From NCBI RefSeq assembly GCF_002812805.1, contig NZ_NMUM01000005.1:186001-250000 (forward strand): 64,000 nucleotides of DNA, given 5' to 3'. The notes beneath the pieces were generated by a model. It was given only the letters and a program-made list of their open reading frames with translations, was not told the origin of the DNA and did not search any database. Positions 45,859 to 54,566 of the stretch are shown here, piece after piece. Made by a program: the position numbers and the translations under genes. Origin of the DNA: Microbacterium lacus. Its GTDB lineage: Bacteria; Actinomycetota; Actinomycetes; Actinomycetales; Microbacteriaceae. Numbering within the stretch: the first letter of the stretch is position 1; each line of letters begins with the position of its first letter.

Positions 45859-46797
45859 ATCGGTGATCGCGGTGATCGCCGCGAGCGCGCGGTCCATCGC
45901 GGTTCCCAGTGCCCATTTTTCGGCGAGCGCGAGTGTCTCGGTGCGTTGCTCCTCGGTCGGGGACGTCAGTTCGCCGCCTGATTCGGGCAGATCGTCGTCC
46001 AGATCGAGGTCGCGCACCACTCCGACGACCTGCGGAGCCACGGCCAGGTAGGGAAGCGCTGCGAGGAGCTTGGCCCGGACACCGGCCGACATTCCCTCAC
46101 CCGCTTCCGCCGCGGCGAGGATTCCCGCGAGGTCGCCGTGCGCGGCGATCAGCGTCGCCGCTGTCTTCTCGCCGACGCCGGGGACCCCGGGCAACCCATC
46201 CGAGGCATCCCCTTTCATGACCGCGAAATCGGCGTACTGCTCCGGAAGAACGCCGTACTTTTTGACGACGATGGCGTCGGTCACGACCTCGAGGTTGCTC
46301 ATGCCGCGTGCGGTATAGATCACCCGGACGTCGGATGCATCGTCGACGAGCTGGAAGAGGTCGCGGTCACCGGTCACGATGTCTACGGGCATGGTCGCCT
46401 GGGTCGCGAGGGAACCGATGATGTCGTCGGCCTCGTGGTCGGCGCGGCCGACGATCGGGATGTTGAGGGCTCCGAGTGCGCGGCGGATGAGTGGTATCTG
46501 AGCCTCGAGCGGGTCGGGCACTTCTTCGACATCGGCGCCGCCCGGGACGATCTGAACGACGCGATGCGCTTTGTAGCTCGGGATGAGATCAACTCGCCAC
46601 TGCGGACGCCAGTCATCATCCCAGCACGCGATCAGATGCGTCGGCCGATACGTCGTGACGAGCTTGCCGATCATGTCGAGCAGCCCGCGGACGGCGTTTA
46701 CGGGCGTTCCGTCGGGCGCCTTGACCGTATCGGGCACGCCGTAGAAGGCGCGAAAATACAGCGAGGCGGTGTCGAGCAACATCAGGCGCTGGGTCAC
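45835..46797 (-). CDS. 5'-3' exonuclease (PolA N-terminal-like)
   Basis: 320 residues from a GTG with CAGACT 6 nt upstream. Flap/5'-nuclease features: RLMLLDTASLYFRAFYGVPD, NAVRGLLDMIGKLVTTYRP, ACWDDDWRPQWRVDLIPSYK, VGRADHEADDIIGSLATQAT, DIVTGDRDLFQLVDDASDVR and DGLPGVPGVGEKTAATLIA (HhH). Such stand-alone nucleases assist Okazaki fragment processing or repair. No polymerase domain. Confidence 0.92.
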   Translation of the reverse strand: MTQRLMLLDTASLYFRAFYGVPDTVKAPDGTPVNAVRGLLDMIGKLVTTYRPTHLIACWDDDWRPQWRVDLIPSYKAHRVVQIVPGGADVEEVPDPLEAQIPLIRRALGALNIPIVGRADHEADDIIGSLATQATMPVDIVTGDRDLFQLVDDASDVRVIYTARGMSNLEVVTDAIVVKKYGVLPEQYADFAVMKGDASDGLPGVPGVGEKTAATLIAAHGDLAGILAAAEAGEGMSAGVRAKLLAALPYLAVAPQVVGVVRDLDLDDDLPESGGELTSPTEEQRTETLALAEKWALGTAMDRALAAITAITDSGSAPTR

Positions 46798-46852
46798 GTC
46801 CTCAGTCTGGCAGTCAGGCCGCGCGGGCGTACTCCCGGGTTAGCGTGGAGGA

Positions 46853-48013
46853 ATGCGACCGGAGGTGCCGAAGCCCGTGACCACGATCACCGATACGCGA
46901 TCGATGCGGCCTCTGCGTCGCGGGATGATCGCTGTTGCTTTCGTCACGATGAGCACACTTGCGCTCGCCGGATGTGTTGCCGGACCGCCCGCACGGTCGA
47001 CCCCCTCGGTCGCGGCTACGCCGAGTGCTACCGCCGCCGAGCCGGCGGGCCCACGAGACGTCGTCACGGGGCTTGCGGCGCCCTGGTCGGTCGCGCTCAT
47101 CGGCGACTCTGCGCTCGTTTCGGAACGAGATTCGGCTCGGATTCTCGAGTTCACTCCCGGCGGAGACATCCGGGAAATCGGCGTGATCGAAGGCGTCGTG
47201 AGCGGAGGCGAGGGCGGCCTGTTGGGTCTCGCCATGGCTCCCGACGAGAGCGCGCTGTACGCGTACTCGACCGCGGAGGACGGGAACCGCGTACAGCGGT
47301 TTGCGCTGCAGGGCGAGCCCGGTTCGCTGAGCCTCGGCACCCCAGATGTCGTCATCGACGGGCTCCCGAAGGCCGGGGTCCACAACGGCGGCCGGATCGC
47401 CTTCGGACCGGACGGCGCTCTCTACATCACGACCGGGGATGCCGGAGTGCCCCGATCGGCACAAGACCCGGACAGCCTCGCGGGCAAGATCCTGCGCCTC
47501 GATCCCGACGGGGGAGTTCCCACCGACAACCCGTTCGCCGGGTCGCCGGTCTACAGTCTCGGACACCGCAACGTTCAAGGACTGGGATGGGCGGCCGACG
47601 GGCGGATGTTCGCCAGCGAGTTCGGGCAGGACACCGTCGATGAGCTGAACCTGATCGAGCCGGGGGCGAACTACGGATGGCCGGACGTCGAGGGAGCGGG
47701 CGGCGCGGATCGGGGCTTCGTGGATCCTGTTCAGGAGTGGCCTACGGATGCCGCGAGTCCCAGCGGACTCGCGGTGATCGACGACTCGATCTACATCGCG
47801 AACCTGCGCGGCCGTTCGCTGCGGGTCGTGCCGCTCGACGACCTGAGCGCGTCGACCGTGCATCTCGCGGGGACGTACGGGCGTCTGCGCTCGGTGCTGG
47901 AGGGCCCCAACGGCGAACTCTGGATCGTCACGAACAACACCGACGGACGGGGTGACCCGGCGGACGGGGATGACCGCGTCGTGGCGTTGGATCCGACAAC
48001 GGTCGCCTTCTAG
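46853..48013 (+). CDS. Glucose/sorbosone dehydrogenase-like lipoprotein
   Basis: 386 residues from an ATG 6 nt after TAGCGT. A lipoprotein signal ends at VTMSTLALAGCVAGP. The body is a six-bladed propeller of PQQ-dependent sugar dehydrogenase type: DVVTGLAAPWSVALIGDSAL, GGEGGLLGLAMAPDESALYA, GVHNGGRIAFGPDGALYITT, SLGHRNVQGLGWAADGRMFA, SEFGQDTVDELNLIEPGANY, GWPDVEGAGG. It would oxidise sugars outside the cell; PQQ use is assumed from the family. Confidence 0.9.
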   Translation: MRPEVPKPVTTITDTRSMRPLRRGMIAVAFVTMSTLALAGCVAGPPARSTPSVAATPSATAAEPAGPRDVVTGLAAPWSVALIGDSALVSERDSARILEFTPGGDIREIGVIEGVVSGGEGGLLGLAMAPDESALYAYSTAEDGNRVQRFALQGEPGSLSLGTPDVVIDGLPKAGVHNGGRIAFGPDGALYITTGDAGVPRSAQDPDSLAGKILRLDPDGGVPTDNPFAGSPVYSLGHRNVQGLGWAADGRMFASEFGQDTVDELNLIEPGANYGWPDVEGAGGADRGFVDPVQEWPTDAASPSGLAVIDDSIYIANLRGRSLRVVPLDDLSASTVHLAGTYGRLRSVLEGPNGELWIVTNNTDGRGDPADGDDRVVALDPTTVAF

Positions 48014-48018
48014 GGGCC

Positions 48019-48189
48019 TCAGCTGCCGCCGGACATCAGGCCGATGATTCCGGAACCGAGCCAGTAGATGCCGACCGCTCCACCGACCACCCAGAGGATC
48101 ATCCGGGACGTCGTCGGGGGAGTGCGGGGTTTCTTGGCGGGCTTGCCGGATTCGGCGGATTTGCCAGAGTCGGCGGAATTGTCGGTCAC
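48019..48189 (-). CDS. 56-residue membrane protein
   Basis: GTG with TAGGCT exactly 6 nt upstream on the minus strand. A polar Lys/Ser/Pro-rich N-terminus (SGKSAESGKPAKKPRTPPTT) is followed by one span (RMILWVVGGAVGIYWLGSGI). The frame is closed by TGA. No family recognised. Small actinobacterial membrane protein, probably real given the promoter spacing and codon use. Confidence 0.65.
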   Translation of the reverse strand: MTDNSADSGKSAESGKPAKKPRTPPTTSRMILWVVGGAVGIYWLGSGIIGLMSGGS

Positions 48190-48224
48190 CACACGAGCCT
48201 AACGATTCGCATCCGCTGCGCCGA

Positions 48225-48563
48225 TCAGGCCTCGAGCACTCGGGCGGTCAGACGCCGCTGTCTCATCGCGAGGAACAGCGGGAAGGTAAACGCGAACGCG
48301 GTCACCCCGGACAGGACGATGTACAGCCAGGCGCGACGCATCCCGAGCCTGCGCGCCTCCATGATGATGAAGACGGACCCGGCGACGGCCACGACGAGCA
48401 GGTCGACGGTGATCGACGAGACCGCCGGCCCGCTCGAGACGAGGTCGCCGATGAAGTCGCGCAGCTGGATGATCGCGAGCGCATTGAAGATCCAGGTGCC
48501 GATCAACCCCGCGATCGCGAGCGCGAGGTAGGCGATGGCGAGGGGTGTCCAGTTGCGCGTCAT
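48225..48563 (-). CDS. DUF2834-like membrane protein
   Basis: 112 residues from MTRNWTPLAIAYLALAIAGL, ATG 6 nt after CATGAT. Three spans: AYLALAIAGLIGTWIFNALA, VDLLVVAVAGSVFIIMEARR and AWLYIVLSGVTAFAFTFPLF, with the DUF2834-type AMRQRRLTA end. Function unknown. The upstream longer ORF is not supported. Confidence 0.85.
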   Translation of the reverse strand: MTRNWTPLAIAYLALAIAGLIGTWIFNALAIIQLRDFIGDLVSSGPAVSSITVDLLVVAVAGSVFIIMEARRLGMRRAWLYIVLSGVTAFAFTFPLFLAMRQRRLTARVLEA

Positions 48564-48612
48564 GCGTCGATCATGCGCCAGCTGGGATCTTTTGTCTCGC
48601 GGGGAGACGCGC

Positions 48613-49215
48613 TCAGGCGAGGAGTGCCACGCCCATCGCCGCCGTGGAGGCTCCCATCGCGATGAGCTGGCCGCGTTCGAGCACGGAGGCGCGGGCCTCG
48701 CCATCATGTGGCGTCCCGGCGGCGATCACCGAAACGAGACCGAAAAGCAGAGCGGATGCCGCGGCCACCAGTCCGAACGGGGCCCCCGTCGAGTGGTGCG
48801 CGGCCGCTGCGACCGGGGCCGAGGCATCCGGAATCATCGCGAGCACGAGCGTGGCCATCACGACCAGGCCGAGCGTTGCGTGCACCGTCATGATCGTGGA
48901 GGGCACTCTCGCGGCGGGAACGGGCACTCTCGCGGCGGGAACGGGCACTCTCGCGGCGGGAACGGGCACACTCGCGCCAGCTCGGACACGCGCTGCCCGG
49001 CCGCGGAGGGCGGCCAACCCGATCGCCGCGACGATCAGGACCGCCGCCCACGCGGCTGGCGCTACGACGCCCCACAGCACGACGTCGAGCATCGCGACGA
49101 GCATGAGGACGGATGCGGCGAGCTCGGGCGCCCGTGCCCGGCGGCGATCGGCGGCGATGCAGCACGCCCCGATCGCCGCCGGCGCGAGTGCGCCGAGGTG
49201 CAGGATCTCACCCAC
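48613..49215 (-). CDS. Membrane partner of amine oxidase, with repeat linker
   Basis: 200 residues from GTG. Helical spans: VLMLVAMLDVVLWGVVAPAA, AAVLIVAAIGLAALRGRAAR, TVHATLGLVVMATLVLAMIP, and FGLVAAASALLFGLVSVIAA. Three 21-bp repeats in the middle give VPVPAAR motifs in a cytoplasmic or external loop. It starts just past the amine oxidase stop, so it is probably in the same operon. No family recognised. Confidence 0.65.
   Translation of the reverse strand: MGEILHLGALAPAAIGACCIAADRRRARAPELAASVLMLVAMLDVVLWGVVAPAAWAAVLIVAAIGLAALRGRAARVRAGASVPVPAARVPVPAARVPVPAARVPSTIMTVHATLGLVVMATLVLAMIPDASAPVAAAAHHSTGAPFGLVAAASALLFGLVSVIAAGTPHDGEARASVLERGQLIAMGASTAAMGVALLA
48901..48963. repeat. 21-bp tandem repeat, three perfect copies
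   Basis: Three perfect copies of a 21-bp unit within the membrane partner gene, encoding V-P-V-P-A-A-R repeats. In-frame, so copy number can change without frameshift. A fourth, partial copy follows. Confidence 0.9.
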
Positions 49216-49224
49216 GCGCGGGGT

Positions 49225-51312
49225 TCAGTGGCCGTGCGACGAGTGGCCGTGCGACGCGTGGTCGTCGTGCGCGCCGTGGGCGGCAGACTCGTGCGCGTGA
49301 CCCGCGTCGTGCGCCGAGTGGGACTCGTGCGCGTGACCCGTTCCCGCCGAGCAGTGATCCGACATGGCGGGCGCCGGGACGTTCAGAGTCGGGTTCCGCT
49401 CGAAGAAGTTGTACGGCTTGAGCGTGAACTTGGCGTAGTCCATCGGCATGACGGGCCAGTCCTCGTTGCGCGGGAAGTGCGTGAGCCCGAACGTGTGCCA
49501 CAGCACGACGTCCTCGCCGACGAGCGGCTCGTCGCCCGCGATGTAGGCCGTCACTCCGTCGCCGCCGGGGTTCTGGTTGACGAAGTCGCCGGCCGCGTAC
49601 CGTTCGGCCGGGTCGTACTTCGTCACGAACAGGTTCTTCGTGGCGAATTCGGCGCGCCGGGCGATCGAGGACGAGCCATCCGCCATCAGCGTCGGCGTCT
49701 CGGTCGGGAAGAGCACGTACGACGTCGGTTGGCCGAGTTCGGTCGTCTTCTCGGTGGACGCGATCTGCCACACCCGGTTCACGGCACCGTCGGCGACGCG
49801 GCCCGAAACGGCCTCGGACATGATGGGCGTGACCTTCTTGGTGAAGGCATTGCCCGCCGGGTTGGTCTCCGACACGGGCAGGCGCACGGCGTCGATCTCG
49901 TTGACGACGTTCGACAGGCCGTCGACCGTCATATCGAGGCGCGCCGAGAACAGGTGCTGGTGGTAGGGGGCACCGAGCCCCGGAGCGACCTGCGACGCGA
50001 ACGGGTAGGCCGTGCCGTCCTCTGCATCACCCGGGAACGACGACGTGAACAGGATGCCGGTGAGCTTGGCCTCGCACTCGATCGTGCCGTCGAGGTAGAG
50101 GTACCAGTAGAAGCCGTAGTCGTAGTTGCCGACCGTCGTGAAGAACGAGATCACGAGGCGCCGAGAGCGGCGTACCTCGTGCGATCCGGTGAAGATGTCG
50201 GTGTGCTTCCAGAGGGTGCCGAAGTCCTCCTCGTGCATGCAGATGCCGTTGTCGATCGTTCGGGGCATCCCGAGCTCGTCGGGCAGCACGGCGTCGAAGT
50301 ACTGGATCTCGCCGACGCAGTCGCAGCCGAGCGCGAGCGAGTTCGTGTAGCGGCCGAACATGTACTCGCCGGTGTCGAAGTAGTTCTGCCAGAAACGGTT
50401 CGGGTGCGGGTCGGCGTACGGCACGAGCATCTCGTTGATCGATCCGCGGTACATGACCGGACGGTCCACGCCCTTGTCGGCGAACGAGAGTTCGCGCAGG
50501 ATCAGGCCCTCGCGCATGTCGAAGCCGATCCGCAGCTTCCAGTTGCCCCACGAGACGTGTTCGCCGTCGACCGAGAAGCTCGGCCCCTCGGGCTGCGTGA
50601 TGACGATCGGTTTCAGACCCTCGAGCGGCGGCCCCTGCAGCTCGGGGTCGTCGAAGTTGCCGTGCGTCTCGGGCACCGCGAGGCCGGGGGTGTCGATGAT
50701 CTCGATCACGCGGCGGTCGGCCGTGTCGATGTAGGCGGTGAGACCGTCGACCGGGTGCGCCCAGGGGTGGTCGGACGGGTGGTCCATACGGAAGACGAAA
50801 GACCGGACGATGCGGCGTCCCTCTTCCGCGACGTACCCGTAGTGGCCGGCCGAGAGCGGGACGGCGACGACCTGGTCGATCGAGAGCCCGCGCGCGGCGA
50901 GGGCGGCGAGCCATCCCTCGTCCTCGGCGAGGATCAGTCCGACGTCCTCGAATTCGGCGTCGAGGATCGGCAGCTGTCCCTTCGAGCCGTCCAGGACCGT
51001 GCTCGAGAGCGTCTCGCCCGTCGTGATCGACACGATCGAGTCGGTCGAGCGTCCCGTCGCCATGTCGAGCAGCTGTACCCGCGCGCGACGGTCGGGCAGC
51101 GGCGCGTCGCCGGCGTCCCAGCCCAGCACCTCGCCCTTGGTGGGCTCTTCGAGCCCGACGTAGGCGAAGCGCATCGTGGTCGTGAAGTCCGGCCATCCCA
51201 GCACGACCGTGCGGACGGCCTCGATCTCGACGACAGAGAGCGACGACAGCGGGTGGGCGGGGGCCTCGGGTGCGACGTAGGCGGCGGATGTCTGGATGTC
51301 GGTGATGCTCAT
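49225..51312 (-). CDS. Copper amine oxidase with His-rich tail
   Basis: 695 residues. It is a topaquinone copper amine oxidase (phenylethylamine/tyramine-type). TPQ precursor Tyr397 lies in SFFTTVGNYDYG (TxxNYD motif), copper ligands are H451 and H453 (LGAPYHQHLFSARLD) and H612 (FGLTHFPRNEDWPVM), and the catalytic base D313 is in NYFDTGEYMFGRY. It oxidises primary amines to aldehydes with H2O2 and NH3. The extra C-terminal 43 residues contain 14 His, an unusual possible copper-binding tail. No signal peptide is evident. GGAG precedes the ATG. Confidence 0.94.
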   Translation of the reverse strand: MSITDIQTSAAYVAPEAPAHPLSSLSVVEIEAVRTVVLGWPDFTTTMRFAYVGLEEPTKGEVLGWDAGDAPLPDRRARVQLLDMATGRSTDSIVSITTGETLSSTVLDGSKGQLPILDAEFEDVGLILAEDEGWLAALAARGLSIDQVVAVPLSAGHYGYVAEEGRRIVRSFVFRMDHPSDHPWAHPVDGLTAYIDTADRRVIEIIDTPGLAVPETHGNFDDPELQGPPLEGLKPIVITQPEGPSFSVDGEHVSWGNWKLRIGFDMREGLILRELSFADKGVDRPVMYRGSINEMLVPYADPHPNRFWQNYFDTGEYMFGRYTNSLALGCDCVGEIQYFDAVLPDELGMPRTIDNGICMHEEDFGTLWKHTDIFTGSHEVRRSRRLVISFFTTVGNYDYGFYWYLYLDGTIECEAKLTGILFTSSFPGDAEDGTAYPFASQVAPGLGAPYHQHLFSARLDMTVDGLSNVVNEIDAVRLPVSETNPAGNAFTKKVTPIMSEAVSGRVADGAVNRVWQIASTEKTTELGQPTSYVLFPTETPTLMADGSSSIARRAEFATKNLFVTKYDPAERYAAGDFVNQNPGGDGVTAYIAGDEPLVGEDVVLWHTFGLTHFPRNEDWPVMPMDYAKFTLKPYNFFERNPTLNVPAPAMSDHCSAGTGHAHESHSAHDAGHAHESAAHGAHDDHASHGHSSHGH

Positions 51313-51333
51313 GAGTGTCTCCTGGGTGGGGCG

Positions 51334-51358
51334 GGTCGCTTCGACAAGCTCAACGACC
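51334..51358. repeat. REP-like palindrome, copy 1
   Basis: GGTCGCTTCGACAAGCTCAA followed by CGACC: a 25-bp imperfect palindrome between the amine oxidase and permease genes. A closely similar copy is at 56651. It is related to dispersed repeats seen in actinobacterial intergenic regions. Confidence 0.6.
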
Positions 51359-51375
51359 GGGGTTGTGGTCGGGGG

Positions 51376-52851
51376 TCAGCCGGCGATCGAGTCGGTCAGC
51401 TTGGCGTAGGCGGCCGGGCGGCTCTTCTTGATCCACCACGCCTGCACGTAGCCGAGGACCGGGAAGATCACGATCAGGGCGAGCAGGAACCAGCTCACGG
51501 CCCCGAATACCGGGGTGCCCTCGGCATCCACGTCGCCGACCATGATCGGGAAGTACGCGGCGATCAAGATGGCTGAGGCGATGAGCCCCAGCAGCCCGAG
51601 CGCGGGGGCGATGATCGTGTTCCACGGGCGACGGTCCTTGCGGGTCTTCGCGAAGTACGCGATCACCGCGACCGAGGTGAGCGCCATCAGGATCGCGATC
51701 GCGAGGGTGGCGACGCCGGCGAACCAGGTGAATACCTGCAGGACCGGGTCGAGGTTCAGCGCCGCGAAGACCGCGATCAGCACGACCGCGGTGACAGTCT
51801 GCACGAGCGAGGACACGTGGGGCGAGAGGTGCTTGGCGTGCACCGAGCCGAGGCGGTCGGGCAGCACGCCGGCGTTCGCCATGGAGTGCTGGTAGCGCGT
51901 GACGACGTTGTGGAAGGACAGGACGCAGGCGAACATCGCCGTGATCAGCAGGATGTTCACGCCGATCTCGCCCGCGACGCCGAGGTAGCGCGCCATCGTG
52001 GTGATGATGAAGGTGCCCGGGTCTTCGGCGACGACGTCGACGACGCCATCCGGTCCCCACGCCATGATGAGTGCCCACGACGCGAGTGTGTAGAAGACGC
52101 CGATACCGATGACAGCCGCGTAGGTGGCCCGGGGGATCGTCTTGTTCGGGTCTTTCGCTTCGTCGCGGAAGATCGCCGTGGCCTCGAAGCCGATGAAGGC
52201 GGCGATCGCGAACATCAGGCCGACTCCGGGCGAGCCGCTGACGACGTTGGCGGGCTCGAAGGGCGCGAGGCTCAGGCCGTCTTCACCACCGGTGAACATG
52301 ACGGCCGCGACCAGGATCAGCACGATGCCGACCTCGGCGATGAGCAGGACGCCGAGAACCTTGCTCGAGAGGTCGATGTGACGGTACCCGAGGATTCCGA
52401 CGAGCGCGATGACACCGAGCGAGAACAGCCACCAGGGCAGCAGCGGCCCGCCGAGGGACTGGATCGTGACGGAGAGGATGTACCCGATGTATCCGTACAC
52501 CGACACCTGGATGGTCGTGTACGTCAGCATCGCGATCCAGGCGCTCGCCAGGCCCGTGGAGCGACCGAGGCCGTACCCGACGTACGTGAAGAAGGCACCG
52601 GGCTTGGGCACGTGCCGCGTCATCGCTGCGAGGCCGACCGAGAACAGCACGAGTACGACGGCACTGATCGCGTAGAGGGCCGGGAATCCGACTCCGTTGC
52701 CGATCAGGATGCCGAGCGGAGCCGCGCCGCCGATGACGGTCAACGGAGAGGCCGCTGCGACGACCATGAAGACGATGGCGGTCACGCCGAGCGAACCCTT
52801 CAGGGTGCGCTTGGCGGATGCCTCGACTCCGGGGGACTCGAGTTTGGTCAT
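51376..52851 (-). CDS. APC-family amino acid/amine permease
   Basis: 491 residues, about 12 membrane spans, from MTKLESPGVEASAKRTLKGS. The APC superfamily segments are SLGVTAIVFMVVAAASPLTV, GGAAPLGILIGNGVGFPALY, FFTYVGYGLGRSTGLASAWI, and FIGFEATAIFRDEAKDPNKT. It lies immediately upstream of the amine oxidase in transcription order (55-60 bp gap), so amine uptake for that enzyme is likely. Substrate not proven. Confidence 0.88.
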   Translation of the reverse strand: MTKLESPGVEASAKRTLKGSLGVTAIVFMVVAAASPLTVIGGAAPLGILIGNGVGFPALYAISAVVLVLFSVGLAAMTRHVPKPGAFFTYVGYGLGRSTGLASAWIAMLTYTTIQVSVYGYIGYILSVTIQSLGGPLLPWWLFSLGVIALVGILGYRHIDLSSKVLGVLLIAEVGIVLILVAAVMFTGGEDGLSLAPFEPANVVSGSPGVGLMFAIAAFIGFEATAIFRDEAKDPNKTIPRATYAAVIGIGVFYTLASWALIMAWGPDGVVDVVAEDPGTFIITTMARYLGVAGEIGVNILLITAMFACVLSFHNVVTRYQHSMANAGVLPDRLGSVHAKHLSPHVSSLVQTVTAVVLIAVFAALNLDPVLQVFTWFAGVATLAIAILMALTSVAVIAYFAKTRKDRRPWNTIIAPALGLLGLIASAILIAAYFPIMVGDVDAEGTPVFGAVSWFLLALIVIFPVLGYVQAWWIKKSRPAAYAKLTDSIAG

Positions 52852-52932
52852 GGGGTGTCCGATCTGTGGGGGGATCTGTCGTGAGGTGCGCGGATTGACC
52901 CGAGCTTGGCGGCGGCCGATTGCCTGGCCGTC

Positions 52933-53007
52933 TCGACCGTGTGAAACCTCTCCGTTGCGGTGTGGGACGCCCGCCCGGCGGCGTCTCATTCGGTGACACA
53001 CGGTCGA
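52933..53007. promoter_or_regulatory. Long-spaced inverted repeats between divergent permeases
   Basis: Arms TCGACCGTGTG (52933-52943) and CACACGGTCGA (52997-53007) are perfect 11-bp inverted copies, centres 64 bp apart (about six helical turns). They lie in the 221-bp divergent gap. They may be operator halves or two sites for looping, perhaps by the nearby IclR protein. Besides these, the gap has no clear gene. Confidence 0.55.
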
Positions 53008-53072
53008 AACACGCGGGACGCGCTGTGGCAACCGGCCGTGCGTACCGTGAGCCGCAGCGGGAAGGAGATGAC

Positions 53073-54566
53073 GTGACGGCACTCGATCGGGCGATTGCGC
53101 GTCCCGCTCCCGTCCGCGACTTCGGTGCGCGGTCTCCTCTCGACGGCCTCGACCGGCGAAGTGTCTCGTTCGCCGATGTGTTGGCGCAGTCGGTTGCCGC
53201 CGTTGCACCGTCCGCGGCCGCGACGACGGTGGTGGTGCTGGTCGCGGGGGTGGCCGGCGTCGCCACCGTCCCCGCGATGCTCGCGGCGGGTCTTGTCGCC
53301 CTGATGGTCGCCTCGACGATCAACCAGTTCACGAAGCGGATGGCCGCGGCCGGGTCGCTGTACACCTTCGTCTCGAAAGGGCTCGGCTCGGGGGCGGCGC
53401 TCGCCGCGGGCGCCGCCATTGTCATCGGCTACGCGTTCATCTCCGTTTTTGCCCTGCTGGGCGGCGCGCACTACCTGACGATGCTGCTCCGGGGGCTGTG
53501 GCCGGGTTTCGGTGGAATGTGGGACGTCGCGGCCGTGCTCGCGGCGGAGGCCACGGTGCTGGCTCTCGTTCTCGTGCGGGGCATCCGCGTCTCGTCGCGG
53601 GTCGCCCTCGTCGTCGAACTCGTTTCGGTCGTCATCATCCTGGTGCTCCTCGTCGTGCTCCTGGTGCAGATCGGACCCCTGGATGTCTCGGCCCTGGTTC
53701 CGACCGAGGGCTTTTCGATCGCGGGCTTCGCCGCGGGCGCGGTGCTCGCGTTGACCGCCTTCGTCGGCTTCGAGAGCGCTGCGACACTCGGCGTCGAGGC
53801 GCGCGCGCCGCTGCGCAACATCCCGCGGGCGATCGTGACGACGGTGCTGCTGGCGGGAGGGTTGTACCTGCTGGCCGCGTACACGCAGGTCGCCGGGTTC
53901 CATGCTCTCGGCCGGGAATTGGCGGGCAGTGATTCGCCGGTCAACGCCCTCGCCAGCGCCTACGGGGTCGCGCAGCTGGGTGTGCTGATCGACCTGGGCA
54001 TCGCCGCATCCTTCCTCGCGTGCGCGATCGCCTCGACGACCGCGCTGACCCGCGTATTGTTCGCGCTCGGGCGAGACGGGATCGCACCGCGTGCTCTCGG
54101 CGGCGTGCACCGGCGTTTTCGTACGCCGATCGGAGCGATCGCCGTCGCGGTGCCGGTTGTCGCGATCGCTCCGATAGCGGCCGTGCTCGCGGGCGTCGGG
54201 CTCTGGGACGCGATGGAAGCGGTCATCGCCGTCTCTGCGGCGGGCTACATCGGCGCCTACGTCCTCGTGTGCGTCGCGGCCCCCGTCTTCTTGCGCAGAA
54301 TCGGAGAGCTGACCTTCCGGGCCGGATTGGCCGCTTTCGCCTCGGCCCTCCTCCTCGCGGCGGGGCTCGTCGCGTATCTGGTCTTCGAGGGTGTACGCGG
54401 AAACCCCGGCGCACCGCTGGCGCTTATGGTGGCGGCAGTCGCGACTCTCGTCGTGGCCTGGCGCAGACGTCGGGGCGAGGCATCCCTCGCCGGAATCGGC
54501 GCCTACGACGAACCGGTCGCCTCGGAAGTACTGGGCGGGGTCGCGCGGAGACCGACGGATGCCTGA
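53073..54566 (+). CDS. APC-family permease
   Basis: 497 residues from a GTG preceded by GGAAGGAG. Twelve spans are predicted. APC segments: VLAQSVAAVAPSAAATTVVV, AAAGSLYTFVSKGLGSGAAL, LTAFVGFESAATLGVEARAP, LRNIPRAIVTTVLLAGGLYL. The IclR gene follows, its ATG overlapping the last 8 bp. It imports an amino acid or amine and is probably controlled by the IclR protein. Different from the first permease in sequence, so the pair may carry different substrates. Confidence 0.87.
   Translation: MTALDRAIARPAPVRDFGARSPLDGLDRRSVSFADVLAQSVAAVAPSAAATTVVVLVAGVAGVATVPAMLAAGLVALMVASTINQFTKRMAAAGSLYTFVSKGLGSGAALAAGAAIVIGYAFISVFALLGGAHYLTMLLRGLWPGFGGMWDVAAVLAAEATVLALVLVRGIRVSSRVALVVELVSVVIILVLLVVLLVQIGPLDVSALVPTEGFSIAGFAAGAVLALTAFVGFESAATLGVEARAPLRNIPRAIVTTVLLAGGLYLLAAYTQVAGFHALGRELAGSDSPVNALASAYGVAQLGVLIDLGIAASFLACAIASTTALTRVLFALGRDGIAPRALGGVHRRFRTPIGAIAVAVPVVAIAPIAAVLAGVGLWDAMEAVIAVSAAGYIGAYVLVCVAAPVFLRRIGELTFRAGLAAFASALLLAAGLVAYLVFEGVRGNPGAPLALMVAAVATLVVAWRRRRGEASLAGIGAYDEPVASEVLGGVARRPTDA

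Noticed and set aside
48535..51576. 1013-residue plus-strand ORF antisense to the amine oxidase
   Set aside because: The minus-strand oxidase has full TPQ, copper and base residues; the plus frame has no domain.
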